64,000 nucleotides of DNA from Armillaria gallica (Eukaryota > Basidiomycota > Agaricomycetes > Agaricales > Physalacriaceae). The position numbers and the translations under genes were made by a program. The stretch spans positions 3,782,001 to 3,846,000 of the forward strand of contig JBANDB010000003.1 of assembly GCA_037576215.1 (NCBI GenBank), given 5' to 3'. Under the pieces are notes generated by a model. The model did no database searches and was not told where the DNA came from. It saw only the letters and a list, made by a program, of their open reading frames with translations. This document shows, one piece after another, positions 11,447 through 23,641 of this stretch (within the stretch, counting starts at the first letter, position 1; the number at the start of each line of letters is the position of its first letter).

Positions 11447-14151
11447 ATGGCTCCTGAATCTCTACCTGCCAAGAAACGACCTCTTCGTAGTTACATCTGG
11501 TGAGCTATGATATTCCTTAATGTGGACACATTTTGACATGACGATCTACAGGGACACCTGGGACAAGTCGCCAGAAGAGCGAAAGTTTCTAGGCAAACTC
11601 GACGCTTGCTTGCTAACCTACGCAGCGCTGTCGTATTTCAGCAAATAAGTCATCACGCAAAGCTGCCCTCATAAGACAATATACTTACCTCCTGCGTCAG
11701 CACGTATCTAGATCAACAAAATGTCACGGTACGTATCTCACAGATTGCTGGCGAATTATCCTGATACGTAAACCAGAATGCCGTGGGTTTTCTTCTATCG
11801 CTTGCGTACCTGCATGAATTCACCTCTCTTCATATCGAAGTATGTCTCCGGAATGAAAGAAGAGTATGTTCCTTGTCCCACTGTTAAGCCGATGATATCT
11901 CATACTTCTTTAGTTTAAATCTGTACAGTTTCTCTCTGCCACGTTAAATGCCTTGGTTCTAATTATATCTAGGTATGGGAACCAATACAACTATATCACG
12001 ACAGCTTGGACTTGTGGATATGTCATTGGGCAGATTCCTTCAAAGTGCGTGTCAGATTGCTTTGTTTACCGTCAGATGAGCTTAATACAGAACAGTCTCC
12101 TGATAACTAGGATCAGGCCTTCATTATGGGTGCGAGTCCTTCACCTTCCGTGCTCGTACTCTCTATAGACTTTAGTCAGATCCCCACCATGGAGATTATA
12201 TGGAGTGTTCTCACTATGCTTTTGTCAACGACCAACAACTTTTCTTCAATATGTGCTTTGCGGTTTTTCGTCGGTGAGGGCACATATCCATCCGCTAAGT
12301 CCGAAAACTAAACATCCGGAAGGATTGGCCGAGTCGACATTCTATCCTGCGATACAATACGTCATTGGCAGCTGGTACAGACCCGAGGAACTGGCAAAAC
12401 GTGCTTGTATTTTCCATGTATGGACCTCGTCTGAGATCGGGTGAATTTGTCGATCTGACGTGTTACTAGACCGCCAGTGCCATTGGACCCATGTTCAGTG
12501 GTTTCTTACAGACGGTATAGTCCGATTCGATGGAGGCGTCGTTTATAATCTCACTGAACTGCCACAGGCGGCCTACAACGGCTTGAACGGTGTTCACGGT
12601 CTTGCGGGCTGGAGATGTGAGTGTACAGGTTCGGACTTGCTAATGGGACTCAATCTAGTAGGGCTTTTTATCATCGACGGTATCATTACGGTTCCCATCG
12701 CACTGCTCGGATACTTGATAATGCCCGGTATGTCATTGAGACCTTTACAGTCATATCTTCGTCTTCCAATACATTGTGCAGATCTTCCGCACAATACTAA
12801 GCCGTCCATCTTTTACACCGAACAACAACTAGTCTTGGCTCGAAAGCGCATGGATGAAATCGGAAGGAAGCCCCCAACCAAATTTACCAAGGCGAAGGTT
12901 AGCTCATTCTGCGTTGCTTTGAATCCCCAGTAACGTTTCATCCAGGTCCTAGGCTTTTTCAAGACCTGGCACCTCTACACACTTGTGCCCCGTAAGTCCC
13001 ACCACTTTGAAAAGTTTTTAACTAGCTGATTTGGGTGATCTGTAGTCTACGTTCTTGTCGGTGGTGTTATCTACATTTTTGATCTCGCTGATTTCGATCT
13101 AGTTCAATAACGGCAACGGCCCTACAAATTCTATGATCTTCTGGTTCAAAAGCTTCAACACCAAAACGCATACAGAATATACCGTTGGCCAGATAAACTG
13201 TTATCCTCTCGGTATCAATGTAGTGCAAGTTATCACAAGTACGTTCCTTAAAAATTGTTCAACCGTGGCGTGTTTGACCGTGAATTTTAGCTTTGATATA
13301 TGCATGGTGGTCTGACGCTAACGAGAAACGTTGGCCTCCAATGCTTTTCGCTGGGGTAAATAATCACATGAATAGATTATACACAACCCTTATGCTGTCT
13401 CATAGACATGGAACATCATAGTCTGTATCGTACTTGCGGCGACACCTCTTTACACCCACATCACTAGGCGCTGGGTGTTCTATTACATGGTGCGTCGGTC
13501 CTGTTATCGAGAATGATCCTCGCTGGACACCTTTTAGACCTCTGTCTGCGGTGGATTGTCCGGTCTTATACTTGCTTGGGCCAACGAGCTTACAGGTAGC
13601 GATAACGAAAGTACGTCCTCAGGATCAATACGACTGTAACCGTACTCAAATTGTTTCGAAGAGAGATCGTTCGTTGTCGCGTGCTGTAACACCTTTGCAT
13701 ATACAGTTCAGGTACGCAGCTTTAGATTCTATCAGTTATTCTAATTAAAAATCTGTCCCAGGCTTGGCTCCCGATGTGATTTCCGTCTTTTCAATTCCTC
13801 TGGCGTATCTGACACCTCCTTAGATTGATATTCCCACAAGTGGAGCAACCTCGGTATGCCCATATGTCTAGATTTTTCCGTGTTGCAATCTCATGTCGTG
13901 GTAGCGTCTTCAAGGGCAACGTAACTACCGCTTGTATCAACTTCGGCATGAGTGAGTTTCAAGACATACGCCTATTCCCTTATCCACAATACTTATGCGG
14001 TTCCACAGTTTGTGCGGCATTGGCGACTTTGTACTTCCAAAACCGCGATGCTAAGCGAGCTCGTAAACAGCTGGAGGAAGGTAGCGCCAGTGACATCGGA
14101 CGTTCAGACTCAGTGGCTTCAAAAGTGGAAAAGGAGACTGACGAAGAATGA
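11447..14151 (+). CDS. MFS transporter, Liz1/Dal5 type (pantothenate or related anion), splicing doubtful
   Basis: Twelve-helix plasma-membrane symporter of the anion:cation family. Conceptual splicing gives MAPESLPAKKRPLRSYIW, WDKSPEERKFLGKLDACLL, YLDQQNVTNAYVSGMKEDLN, LYGNQYNYITTAWTCGYVIG, QIPSNLLITRIRPSLW, GLAESTFYPAIQYVIGSWY, NGPTNSMIFWFKSFNTKTHT, IFPQVEQPRVFKGNVTTACI and a charged tail ending SKVEKETDEE. This order and wording match fungal Liz1-like pantothenate transporters. About 16 short introns are needed. One junction fails: after YFSK (about 11640) the expected GT donor reads AT (ATAAGT) and an in-frame TAA follows, so either a rare non-GT donor is used or the gene is losing function. 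All other junctions I checked keep frame. The gene sits upstream of an oxygenase on the same strand. Substrate is inferred from family only. Confidence 0.78.
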
Positions 14152-14490
14152 AGGAGGCTCCGTTCGTGGGCATACGAGGGCAGACCGATATACTCACTTT
14201 GGGTACAAATTAATGTCCCAGTGTTTGGAGAGAATGCGAATATAGCAATGCGATATTCCAGCAATGTTGGCCATGGGAAATTTCGGTTCTGAGATCCCGA
14301 TAGCATTGGTATCATCCGTCATCTGACACATAGGCGTATAGCACCATGTCTGTTCATGATGAGGTGATTGTCCAGCTGAGTCACCTCACAGATATGCACT
14401 CATAGATTTGACCTTTACCGGGAATCCGCAGGCCTGCTTGGATATAAAAGCCTGTCTTTACTAAGTACTGTGCACCATACTCATCTCGCG
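14152..14490. other. Intergenic region with oxygenase promoter
   Basis: Holds the 3' flank of the transporter and the promoter of the next gene, including a clear TATA box. There is no gene. Confidence 0.5.
14443..14448 (+). promoter_or_regulatory. TATA box of the oxygenase gene
   Basis: A perfect TATAAA inside GATATAAAAG, 43 nt before the ATG at 14491. Such strong TATA boxes in fungi usually go with regulated rather than housekeeping genes. Confidence 0.55.
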
Positions 14491-16131
14491 ATGCCCGTTG
14501 CTACGCCTCAGCTTGGATCTTTTCAATATGTCCCCGAGACGAAGGTTTGGCAGCTGCACTGTTGCCAAATTTCTCTAACAGCGTTATGACAGGAGGACTT
14601 GGATTGGGCGGAGCTCGTCACCGTCGACTTGAGCTTGTACAACACTCCCGAGGGCCGGAAAGAGCTTGCGAAGACTCTCATTGACGCTGTTCGCGAGAAA
14701 GGGTTCTTCTATGTTAAGAACTTCAATATCTCTCAGGAGCGCGTGAACAGACAGTTTGCGCTTGGCAAACGTTTCTATGATCTCCCATTGGAGGAAAAAT
14801 CAAAATATACACCCGCGGGATTAGGTTAGACCAAGTTCTTATAGCGATAAAGTGGCTAATTCTTGGGCAATTTATAGACAAGGGTCAGTTCAATGGTTAT
14901 GTACCAGCGGGCCGCAGGATGTTTGTCTCACCTTCTTCGACACTATCGAGTTCGACCTGATGTCCCACGTACAGCATCGATCCTGAATCCGGGTTGAGAG
15001 ACCACACAGAGATTTACAATATTCCTAGTACGATTTCATCTACTCGTTTTAGGTTGTCCTAACTTGATGCCTTCCCTTTGCAGAATTCAATGGTTCCTTT
15101 CCTCAAGTACACCCCCCGGTTGTGGCGGATCACATCGAGGAAGTCGAAGAATTTGCGAGGGTCAGAGCCAACTCTCTTGCGCTTGGTTTATAAACTGACA
15201 CTTCTTTTCAGTCGCTGCACACTGATGTCTTGGACCCTTTGTATGTGCTTTTGGCGATTGCGTTGGAACTCCCTGAGGACTACTTTACCAAAATCCATCA
15301 ATACGAGGTGAAGAGCGAGGTGCGGCTTCTTTCTTAACTATTTGCGCGTCAATCACGGTGCTCAGATGTCTACAGGACCATCTGAGATACATGAAGTATT
15401 CGAAATACACCGAAGAAGAAAACAAGAAGGTTACAAACTGGTCAATTGGACATACTGGTAAATAGTATTCGTCGGCGTTCTTTACGATGTATACTCAGTG
15501 TCTGCTTAGACCTGGGTAGTTTCACGCTCCTGTTCCGTCAGCCAGTTGCAGCACTTCAGATCCGTTACCACTCGACAAACGAGTGGAAATGGGTGAAGCC
15601 TCAGGACGCTACATTGACCGTCAATGCCTGCGACGCGTTGACGTTCCTGACTGGAGGATACGTCAAGAGCACGATCCATCGGTATGGTTCTCCCTTTTTA
15701 ATTTCTTGAGCCCTTATTAACCGACGGTTTTCAAGTGTGACCGTCCCACCTAAAGACCAGCAACATGTCGACCGTCTGGGTCTGTTGTATTTCTCTAGGT
15801 GCCGCTATTCGCCAGTCCCGTTACTCCATAGATACTGATAGACTTGAAGGCCTCATAACGACGTGCAATTATCCACCATCCAGGAATCCCCCGTTTTGCA
15901 ACGCGAAGGGTACACCCAGAACCAATTCGAAGCTAGCGGCAATAAAGTGCCTACGATGGAAGGTCAGTTGTATTCCCCAACGCAACATCCGGACATTAAC
16001 TGGGCAATATAATCTTCTTAGAATGGACCTTTGCCAAACAAACATGGCAGAGGACAAAAGGTTACCAGGACAACATCGAGTACCGTACGGCCACCATTCT
16101 CCCGGGTTTCAAGGAGAAGGTGTACGCGTAG
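14491..16131 (+). CDS. 2-oxoglutarate/Fe(II)-dependent oxygenase (isopenicillin N synthase-like)
   Basis: Soluble non-haem iron dioxygenase; the substrate cannot be told. The start MPVATPQLGSFQYVPETK follows a strong TATA box. The DIOX_N part reads TVDLSLYNTPEGRKELAKTL and EKGFFYVKNFNISQE. The double-stranded beta-helix core has NWSIGHTDLGSFTLLFRQ (the H-x-D iron ligands), TGGYVKSTIHRV (distal His) and the 2OG-binding Arg region RLGLLYFSRPHND, restored by an intron between 15797 and 15849. The end EEWTFAKQTWQRTKG...FKEKVYA is typical of fungal members of this family. About eleven short introns, all in frame. Members act in secondary metabolism, thymine or gibberellin-type oxidation. It lies tandem to the transporter, but I see no other biosynthetic genes to call a cluster. 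Confidence 0.85.
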
Positions 16132-16498
16132 TCCGACTAAATGTGTAAACTCGTATCAGAATAAAGCTGTATACTTAGAACTTTTTCTTTATGCATCCAC
16201 CGTGCCTTGATTGCACCGACCCCAAACTTTACCCTTGGACATTCATGATTACTCGCAGCGCTAAACTCATACATTTCGGTGTTTTTGTACGAATCCAGAC
16301 CTCGAAGGTTCCGTTGGAAAGCAAACACCGGCTAACAGATTTTTTCTCTCATCAGACAGCTGGATGCAACTCCTTGACTTTTGAGTTTGAAGATCAGGCA
16401 CTCTTCGTAGTTGGACTGCGATACTCAACGGAGAGAAGATAGATGGTCAAAGGTGCATTGCATGTAATAAGGAAGAGATATGACCACAGATCCGCCCT
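16132..16498. other. Convergent intergenic region
   Basis: 3' flanks of the oxygenase (+) and eS10 (-). I see nothing further. Confidence 0.5.
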
Positions 16499-17042
16499 TT
16501 ACTCCCTGGGAGCCCCACGACCAACGCCGCCGACGAACGAGGGCCTGAAATCACCACCAGCGCTCTCCTTTTTGCGGTAGTCATCACGGTCACCGCGGGG
16601 CGCACGATACTCTCCTCCTCCCGGACGAACAGTCGCTGGGCGGGGCGGCCTGGCGGCCTTTTTGTGAGTGGCGGGAACAATTTCAGCGGGAAGGTGCAGC
16701 CTGAATATCATTGAGCGTAAAGCATTGGACGCGCCAAGAAGACTTCATACCATTCCCGGAGGTGCTCAACGCCTTCAGGTGTGAGGGTATAGTAGTACCA
16801 TTGCCACGAGAAACGGGTCTTGACGAATCCCTGCGAGGTAAGGCTTTGAAGGGCCTTGATTACTTGCAAGTTGGGAACGTCCTTGAGCTCCTCATGGGAC
16901 GCAGCATTGTAGTCTTTCTTAGCGACAAGGACACCCTCTGGAAGAAAGGGTCGTACATTTAGATGGAATTAAGTTTGCAAGTCAACGCACCTTTGAAGAG
17001 GTTCTCATAGATCTTTCGGCGGTTCTCCTTGGAAATAATCAT
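16499..17042 (-). CDS. RPS10: 40S ribosomal protein eS10
   Basis: Component of the small cytosolic ribosomal subunit at the mRNA entry/head region. Exons on the minus strand are 16991-17042, 16751-16937 and 16499-16700, giving 146 residues. The sequence starts MIISKENRRKIYENLFKEG, continues VLVAKKDYNAASHEELKDVP, then FSWQWYYYTLTPEGVEYLRE and LHLPAEIVPATHKKAARPP, and ends in a Gly/Arg-rich tail, all canonical for eS10. The length is within the family range. It is intact. Confidence 0.95.
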
Positions 17043-19247
17043 AGTTGTCGAGTAAAAGCTACCGGTCGGCAATACTGTCAGACTTCCCAAACTTCTTGCG
17101 GTTGAAAGGTGCTCACCGTTAAAACGAGAATGCCGTCTGAAAAAGTACAATCATTAGCGTTATCCAAAAGTTCAAGAGCGCATCCAGCCTCATTCCTCAG
17201 CCGGAATTTCTCAAAACGCCTGGATGGCATACATATCGGTGCATAGTTTCAACGAAACACTCACTTGATGTGGCTTGAACCGCTAGTCTTGACGGCGAAC
17301 GCGAGCGATGTTGCGAGGACTCGATGACGGGCGGTATCTCAGGAACCTCAAAGGGAAATAGATGTCAATAAGTCACAATACTTTCGGTCCGGTGATCTAA
17401 TATTCCAGTTCTTACTCAGTTCCTACAACTTAACTTACTGCTACCCACGGTACCATTCGCAAAAGTTATCTCAAGGCTAGGCAATGCATATGCCTAAAGG
17501 TGAACGATTTAGTGGCCTTATGCGACCATTCAGTCTTATCTGTTGCGAGGCTGCGTCAATTTGGGGTGATGGCTTCTGATGCGCAACATTGTTAGCGCTA
17601 TCATCTTCGACATGCTGGACTTCGGCATTTGATCCACCGACTACTATGGCTCTCCGTTTAATAAGGGTCATCGTTGACAGCGATATGGTATTCCAAGACT
17701 TTGCCAAAATACAGTGCTGAAATGCGAAGCTCTTCGACTGTCACTATCCGGCGTGCTTGCAGCAGTAGTAGTTAAAACCTGATTCTTCGACATCCAGGTA
17801 GGCAAACTTCAATGATCAACTGCATATTGCAATCGTATCTGTCCCTGGTATCGGCGTCACCTCCACGGCATGACCCCGCATTTTACGCAATCATCCAAAT
17901 GGCGCACTATACCCCAAAGTTTTGGCAAATTCAGCAGACTGGTCGTTCATACAGCCTTTACCAAATCAGAACGGCATTTCCTTGTATTCAAGGCGACAAT
18001 TCATGTACCTTGGGTGTCCAGACATCGCTATAATAGCCATTCGGCGGAACATCTACTTTATCACCTGGGGTACATAGTAACGTTATTTTTCCTTATTAAC
18101 TGCGGGAAGGTGCTGCCGAGCGAGCTGATGGAAAGGCATTGGAGCATGATTAAAGAAAGTTGTATTCGTGTTGCAGTGCTTTCAGTTCAAAACGCATCAA
18201 CTCCGTCTGCTCTAGAGCACGGTAACCCTGCTATCATCGTGTGAGTAGCTTGCCGTCTTGCCAGTTGGGTATAGCATTATATTGTTCAGGTCTGTGGAGC
18301 AGGTCTCCGCCCTGGTCCTTACGCTATATCATGCCTGAAATTGGAGCGCTTTGGTTGAGACAACGATTGTTTTTATCTCCGATTCAGGTCTACTGCGTTT
18401 GTTTTTCTCGAGGACTCTGTCAAGCTCGCTCTTTTTTTCTTTTTTTCTTTTTTTCTTTTTTGTCTTCTTTTTTTTTCCAGTTGGAACGACAATCATGCCA
18501 TTGAAAGGAACTGGTAGGTCTATGGCGTAACGAGTCATACTTCAAGTAAGTCCTGCATCCAAAGCTTGACGTTGCTGTTCTAATTGTAGGAAACACTATA
18601 TGCTTATGCTTCCCTGCAGGCCGACGCGACGAATCTAAAAATAACTCTAAGTTTCTATTCTTTTATCAGTATCAGTCCGGTATGACCAGTTCTAGATCAC
18701 GAAGCGACTATTCAACACTCTGAGCGCCGTACAGGGTGACGACTTAGGGAGATCTTCCAATACTCGCATCCAAGTCATAAATATGAACTGGTAGAGAGTA
18801 TCGATTTAGACGATTTAGACGATGACACACGAACCTCATGCTTCTTGGATAGAAGCTGAAGTGCTGAGGCGTTATGGAAGTTCATCGAATCCCTGGGTAG
18901 TAGGTACGTAAAAACACGTAAAACAGAGATTTCTACTCCCTAATACTGCGGATCCTGCAGCGTTTCTTTGTCATGATTGTGTCGGGGCTATATGATTATA
19001 AGAATCTCACGCAGGAGACCTCCCACCGGAGGTACATATTCGATATTCATAATGGACCAGAGCCGCTAGACTTTGGGCTCTTAAGATTCGGACAGGCCCC
19101 CGACACTACGCACACATGAGTATATCCCTGCACAAGCTCAGCGCTAGCGCTCAGGCCTCAGGCCTCGGGAGTGATAGCCGGTTTTAAATAAGGATCTTGG
19201 ACACGCTGTCATAGTTGCGATCAAAGACGCTTTGGGCATCAACTTGA
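17043..19247. other. Gene-poor region of 2.2 kb
   Basis: I see no gene with recognisable motifs on either strand; frames up to 124 codons (17870-18244, +) look random. The region contains a long T-rich tract at about 18430-18478. The right end is the promoter of the desaturase, with a TTTTAAATAAGG stretch about 60 nt before the ATG. Confidence 0.45.
18430..18478. repeat. Polypyrimidine (T-rich) tract
   Basis: About 49 nt of runs of T separated by single C or G bases. It is strand-asymmetric low-complexity DNA, and its position is not linked to an acceptor site of any gene I can support. Confidence 0.75.
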
Positions 19248-21017
19248 ATGCGGTTGAACGGCAAGAAGGGTTGGGCATGCTTGGCCATTCAATCATCTAT
19301 GGATGCTATCTTTAAGGGTACGCGGGCCCTCGGAGGCTCATCAGCACAAATTTTGGGGCAATCTGGCGATAAAAGGCCACAGACTCGAGGAGAGATAGCT
19401 CCAACAGCTGAGAGCGCCTCAGTTCTCAGCACAAGTCTTCTTTCAGAACACTACGCAGAACCCCTCTTCCAACAGGGAACCTCGTTCAGGATGAGGATCA
19501 CTATATTTGACAACTTCCCGCCCATCAAGGGTGTTCGTTGGTTCAACGTTTGGGTTTTCATCATCACTCCACTGCTGGGACTGGCGGGCTTCTTCTATGC
19601 TCCATCATCTCGCGCGACGGCGGCGTTTTCGGCTCTGTACTACGTGTTCTCCATGTTAGGTATGCCCTCGCGCGCTGATGTCTACTGTTTTTTTCTAATC
19701 GCTCATATGTGACGCCGTTTAGGTGTTACGGCTGGTTCGTCGCTCCATCTCATACTTAGGTAGCGATGGCTGACAATCCCCAAGGTTATCATCGCTTGTG
19801 GTCCCATAGATCCTACAACGCGTCTATTCCCTTACAGTTGTTTTTGCTTGCTGCCGGTACGAGCGCGGCCCAGGGATCAGCCTTCTTTTGGTCTCGTTCC
19901 CACCGCTCCCACCATCGATATACCGACACCGATAAAGACCCGTACAATGCTAATCGCGGATTCTGGTGGAACCACCTCGGATGGATGGTTTTCATCACCG
20001 ACCTGCATTCCGGCCCTGCAGATGCCTCCGACCTGAAGAAGGACAAACTCCTCCAGCTTCAACATTCGTGGTACTTCTTCCTTCTCCCAATCTGGGCGAT
20101 CATCGTGCCTACCGTGATCCCCGGATACTTTTGGGGAGATTGGATAGGCGGCTTCTGTTTTGCGACAATGCTCCGTATGACCTTTGCTCACCATGTCAGT
20201 CTCTCTGTCAATTGCTTTTTTTGGAATTGCTCTGATACCCATTTCACAGAGCACCTTTGCGTTGAATTCCGTTGCTCATTACCTTGGATCAGCTCCCTTC
20301 GATGACAGGTTGACTCCTAGGGACCACTTCATCACAGCCATCGTGACAATGGGTGAAGGATATCACAATTTCCACCACCAGTTCCCCATGGACTATCGCA
20401 ACGCCATTCGGTGGTATCAGTTTGACCCCACCAAGTGGTTCATTGGGGCTTGTAAAATCCTTGGGTTCGCTAGTCATCTTCGCACATTCTCCGGCAACGA
20501 GATCAAGAAGGGCCAATTGACCATGAAGCTGAAGAACCTCAAACGCGTCCAGGAAGAAATTGTCTGGCCTATGCCGACTGACAAGCTTCCAGTCATTACC
20601 TGGGATACGTGTATGTCTGTATGATTCGTCGTCTGCTCATTTATTGACCCAAGAATATTTAGTCCAAAAGGAATCGAAGGATTGCCCCCTCATTTTGATC
20701 GCTGGTTTCATCCACGACGTCTCCTCTTTCATAAAAGAGCATCCCGGAGGTTCGGAGATTCTCAAACAAAGTGCAGGCAAAGACATGACCCCCGCCTTCT
20801 TCGGTGGCGTTTACGATCATTCAAACGCGGCCCATAATGTACGCTGAGTTCTTAACTTGTCGTTAAGCTATTGCTAATCCTTCTACAGCTGCTTTCCATG
20901 TTACGCGTAGGAGTTCTGGAAAATGGTGTGGAGACGCTAGCAGAGCCGGTAAAACCCGAGCACGCCATCCCTCCGTCGCAGAGTTTGTATGTGGCTACAC
21001 GCCGTCAACTCACCTAA
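19248..21017 (+). CDS. OLE1: Delta-9 acyl-CoA (stearoyl-CoA) desaturase with cytochrome b5 domain
   Basis: ER membrane enzyme that makes oleate/palmitoleate. Exons 19248-19659, 19723-19734 (12 nt), 19785-20194, 20250-20610, 20663-20838 and 20889-21017 give about 499 residues. Three His boxes are present: HRLWSH, HRSHH and GEGYHNFHH. Membrane segments flank [19 protein letters not shown]. The C-terminal cytochrome b5 domain has [15 protein letters not shown] with the haem-binding His in HPGG, as in yeast Ole1. The N-terminal 80 residues before [11 protein letters not shown] are not conserved, so the start at 19248 is chosen only as the first in-frame ATG. The C-terminus is also uncertain: a possible further intron at 20986 would change the last residues. 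A galactose-metabolism pair follows convergently. It is intact. Confidence 0.9.
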
Positions 21018-21228
21018 AGGTGACATATATTTGACCATGCATTGATTGTAACGAACAACACATAGAATCTCTGAAGGCAACGGTCAGGTAGTAATTGCTG
21101 CTCGACATCATTGTTTTTTGTCTTGTACCATCAATCTGCGGCAATCGAAAATTGTTTTAGAACGTCTAGCGTAGTGCAACAAAACGATAAGCACATCCAT
21201 TGCATACTTTACAACGCTTAGGCCAGGG

Positions 21229-23340
21229 TTATTCGCCAAACTTGTATACTAAGAAAAAGGAATTGTTAACTGCTGCAAGACACAGGACCAGAATCAACGT
21301 ACCACAAGCACCGCTACTTGGTTTGGTAGCGAAGATAACTTCGTTCAGTTTCTCGCCTTCCAAGGCTCGATAAGGCGGGTAGGTATCCTTGACCTTTTGG
21401 ATGAACGCAGCAACCTGTCCTTCTGGAACGAGCGAAACGGTGCATCCGCCCCATCCAGCGCCTAATAAATAGCGTGAGACTCGCCACAGGCATGTCTAGC
21501 ATATTGAGCATACCAGTCAAGCGGCTAGCCACTGCACCCGCCTCTCGAGCCAATCGGGTTAGTTCGTCAAGTTCAGGACACGAGCATTCATATAAATCGC
21601 GGCAGCTCGTTTGGGACTCGTTCATCAAATCGCCCAATGTCTGCATGACGGTTTCCGGTGGCGACGACGCAGCATCAAGACATACTTGTCGGAATTTCAG
21701 CACACGTAGCGCCTCAGAGAAGACGTGCTTGGCTCGTTTATACAGCTGGAAGTGTGTTGCCTCCACTGGGGAAGGAAAGGTGTCAACCATGATCCTAGTA
21801 TTATCGGTACCACATACCTGTAACCCAAGACAGGTATATTTCATGAAACGCTTCCTCCGACAGCTCAGACATGCGAATCATCTCTTCCATCGTGACACCA
21901 AGTTCCTCACCGTCATCGCGACCTACTGGCTTCAGTCCGTCTACTTCCATATCCATCCTCTCCAGCACCTCGCTCAATTTCTCGATACTCATTTCCCGGT
22001 CTGCCACCTCACCCACAAGCCGTCCAGCTACTTCACGTAACGTGATCTTCTCTCCTTCGCTTAAAGGGAGACCCAGCTGTCTAGCCAGGATGCGGGCTCC
22101 GACAAGCGTCTCGACAACACGCAGGTTATAGCCCTTCTTTGCGCCGAGGGCTTTGTCTGAGACGACCATAGAATTTGCACAGACGAACACGGCGCCGGAG
22201 GGTAAAGGAACTGGAGATGCGAACAAGGAAGGGAAGAAACTTATATAGAGAGCGGAGGAGGGAGTACAAATTACCGACGCTGCCTGGTCCATCCTGGAAT
22301 ATCAGTGAGAGACTATCGTCAGAATCAGGCTTATGCGTGCATACCCTCCGCTGTTCACGCCTACATCATACAAAATCAGGATAGGCCCCCAGTGAAACAG
22401 GGATACGAAGACTTGCCGACGCGTTTCTCATTGGCTACCGCCAGTTTCACCAAGTCGCCTTTACTGATTTTGTTTGAACCATCCTTCGCGATATTGGCGT
22501 CCAGCTTAAATCGAGATCAGAAGAGCGTGTACTACCGATTGCGACGAGGGCAGACCTTTCCATTGACTGCCAAAAAAGCCAAGGTGGAAGCGACAACCAT
22601 TGCTGCACTCGATGAAAGTCCTGATCCCGCGGGAACGGTTCCAGTCACTAGAAGATCGACAGGGATGGGGTAGACAGAGTCGGAGTCTCCCCTTTTAGAT
22701 GACGTAAAGTAGTTATTGAGGACGCCCTATATTCAAGACATCAGCTAACAGACGAACAAGCTCGAACGCAAAGAAATGGCATACATAATATCCAGCCTTT
22801 ACGTAACTCTCCCACCTCAGTTCCGTCGTATTGATCTCCAGATGCCACTCTTCTGCATGAACGTCCTCGTCGTTTATACTCGAGATGCTCGACACACTGT
22901 TGTTGCGTTTAGGCGATGGTTTGAAGGCCTGCTTGGTGTACTTGTCTTGCAAGTTATCTGCTACGACGTAGCCTGGGTCTGCATGAGTCTTGGGGGCACA
23001 TGCAATGAGGATATCCCGCTCGATCGCAGCTGGGAGGACACCAAAGAGACAATAGTCGATATGTTCGCCTAGCGACGGTCACTAGATGGTCTACTTTGTG
23101 GATTGATATCAAGTACCTATTAAGCTAGAAGAGTGTCACTATCCGTAAAATATACAGGAACATCGGTACGCACTTGACCCTGCCTGGTGCTCTGGCAATG
23201 TATGCCGGTTTCTTGCCAAATCTCTTCTGGAATTCCTCTGCTAGATTGCTCCACCTTGCAGCATGGTCTATTGTGGTTCCCAGGTTGCCGTATAGATCCT
23301 CAAGCTGGGTGAAGACTGGGATTGGTTCGAGGGCAGCCAT
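21229..23340 (-). CDS. GAL1: Galactokinase (GHMP kinase)
   Basis: Phosphorylates alpha-D-galactose to galactose-1-phosphate, the first committed Leloir step. The start MAALEPIPVFTQLEDLYGNL is typical of Gal1. The galactose-binding signature GRVNLIGEHIDY is assembled from exon 1 (ending 23174), an 8-nt microexon at 23117-23124 and exon 3 (beginning 23068). The ATP loop GSGLSSSAAMVVAS is intact. RVGVNSGGMDQAAS requires a GC-AG intron (donor GCAAGT, 22361-22416). The third GHMP motif GAGWGGCTVSLVPEG is present and the end is SSGACVYKFGE. Length and order match fungal galactokinases, not the non-catalytic Gal3 type, since the SSSAA loop is complete. The next gene upstream on the same strand is the mutarotase, supporting a galactose-utilisation role and perhaps co-regulation. 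Confidence 0.92.
23117..23124 (-). other. 8-nt microexon of galactokinase
   Basis: The 8 bases CTTAATAG (minus strand) are flanked by AG on the 5' side and GT on the 3' side. Joined to the neighbouring exons they complete codons for Asn-Leu-Ile-Gly of the GRVNLIGEHIDY signature. Direct joining of exons 1 and 3 without it breaks the frame. Confidence 0.85.
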
Positions 23341-23641
23341 CGATGGATGTGCTGGATGAGGATAATTGATTTATGGTGCTCAAGTTCCGCTTTCAACGTC
23401 GCCATGTGATCTCCATGCCATTTACCGGCCTTCGAGAAAAGTAGACTGGGGTGCAGAGATAAGTCTGCGAAGCGGTAAATTTCATGCCGTTGCGGTCCGG
23501 TCCAGGTGGACGTCGTGGTAAATGAATGAGATCAGGCAAAGATCAGGGCGATAATCACGAAGATTGTCATTTCAGGTATTTTTCAAAGGTTACAATATTT
23601 CAAGTCCATACAATACATCTTGTTACATACATATTCTGTTT

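Noticed and set aside
12040..12110. Frameshift in the Liz1-type transporter after QIPS
   Set aside because: The acceptor AACAG five bases further downstream gives a 51-nt intron and restores SNLLITR, so there is no frameshift.
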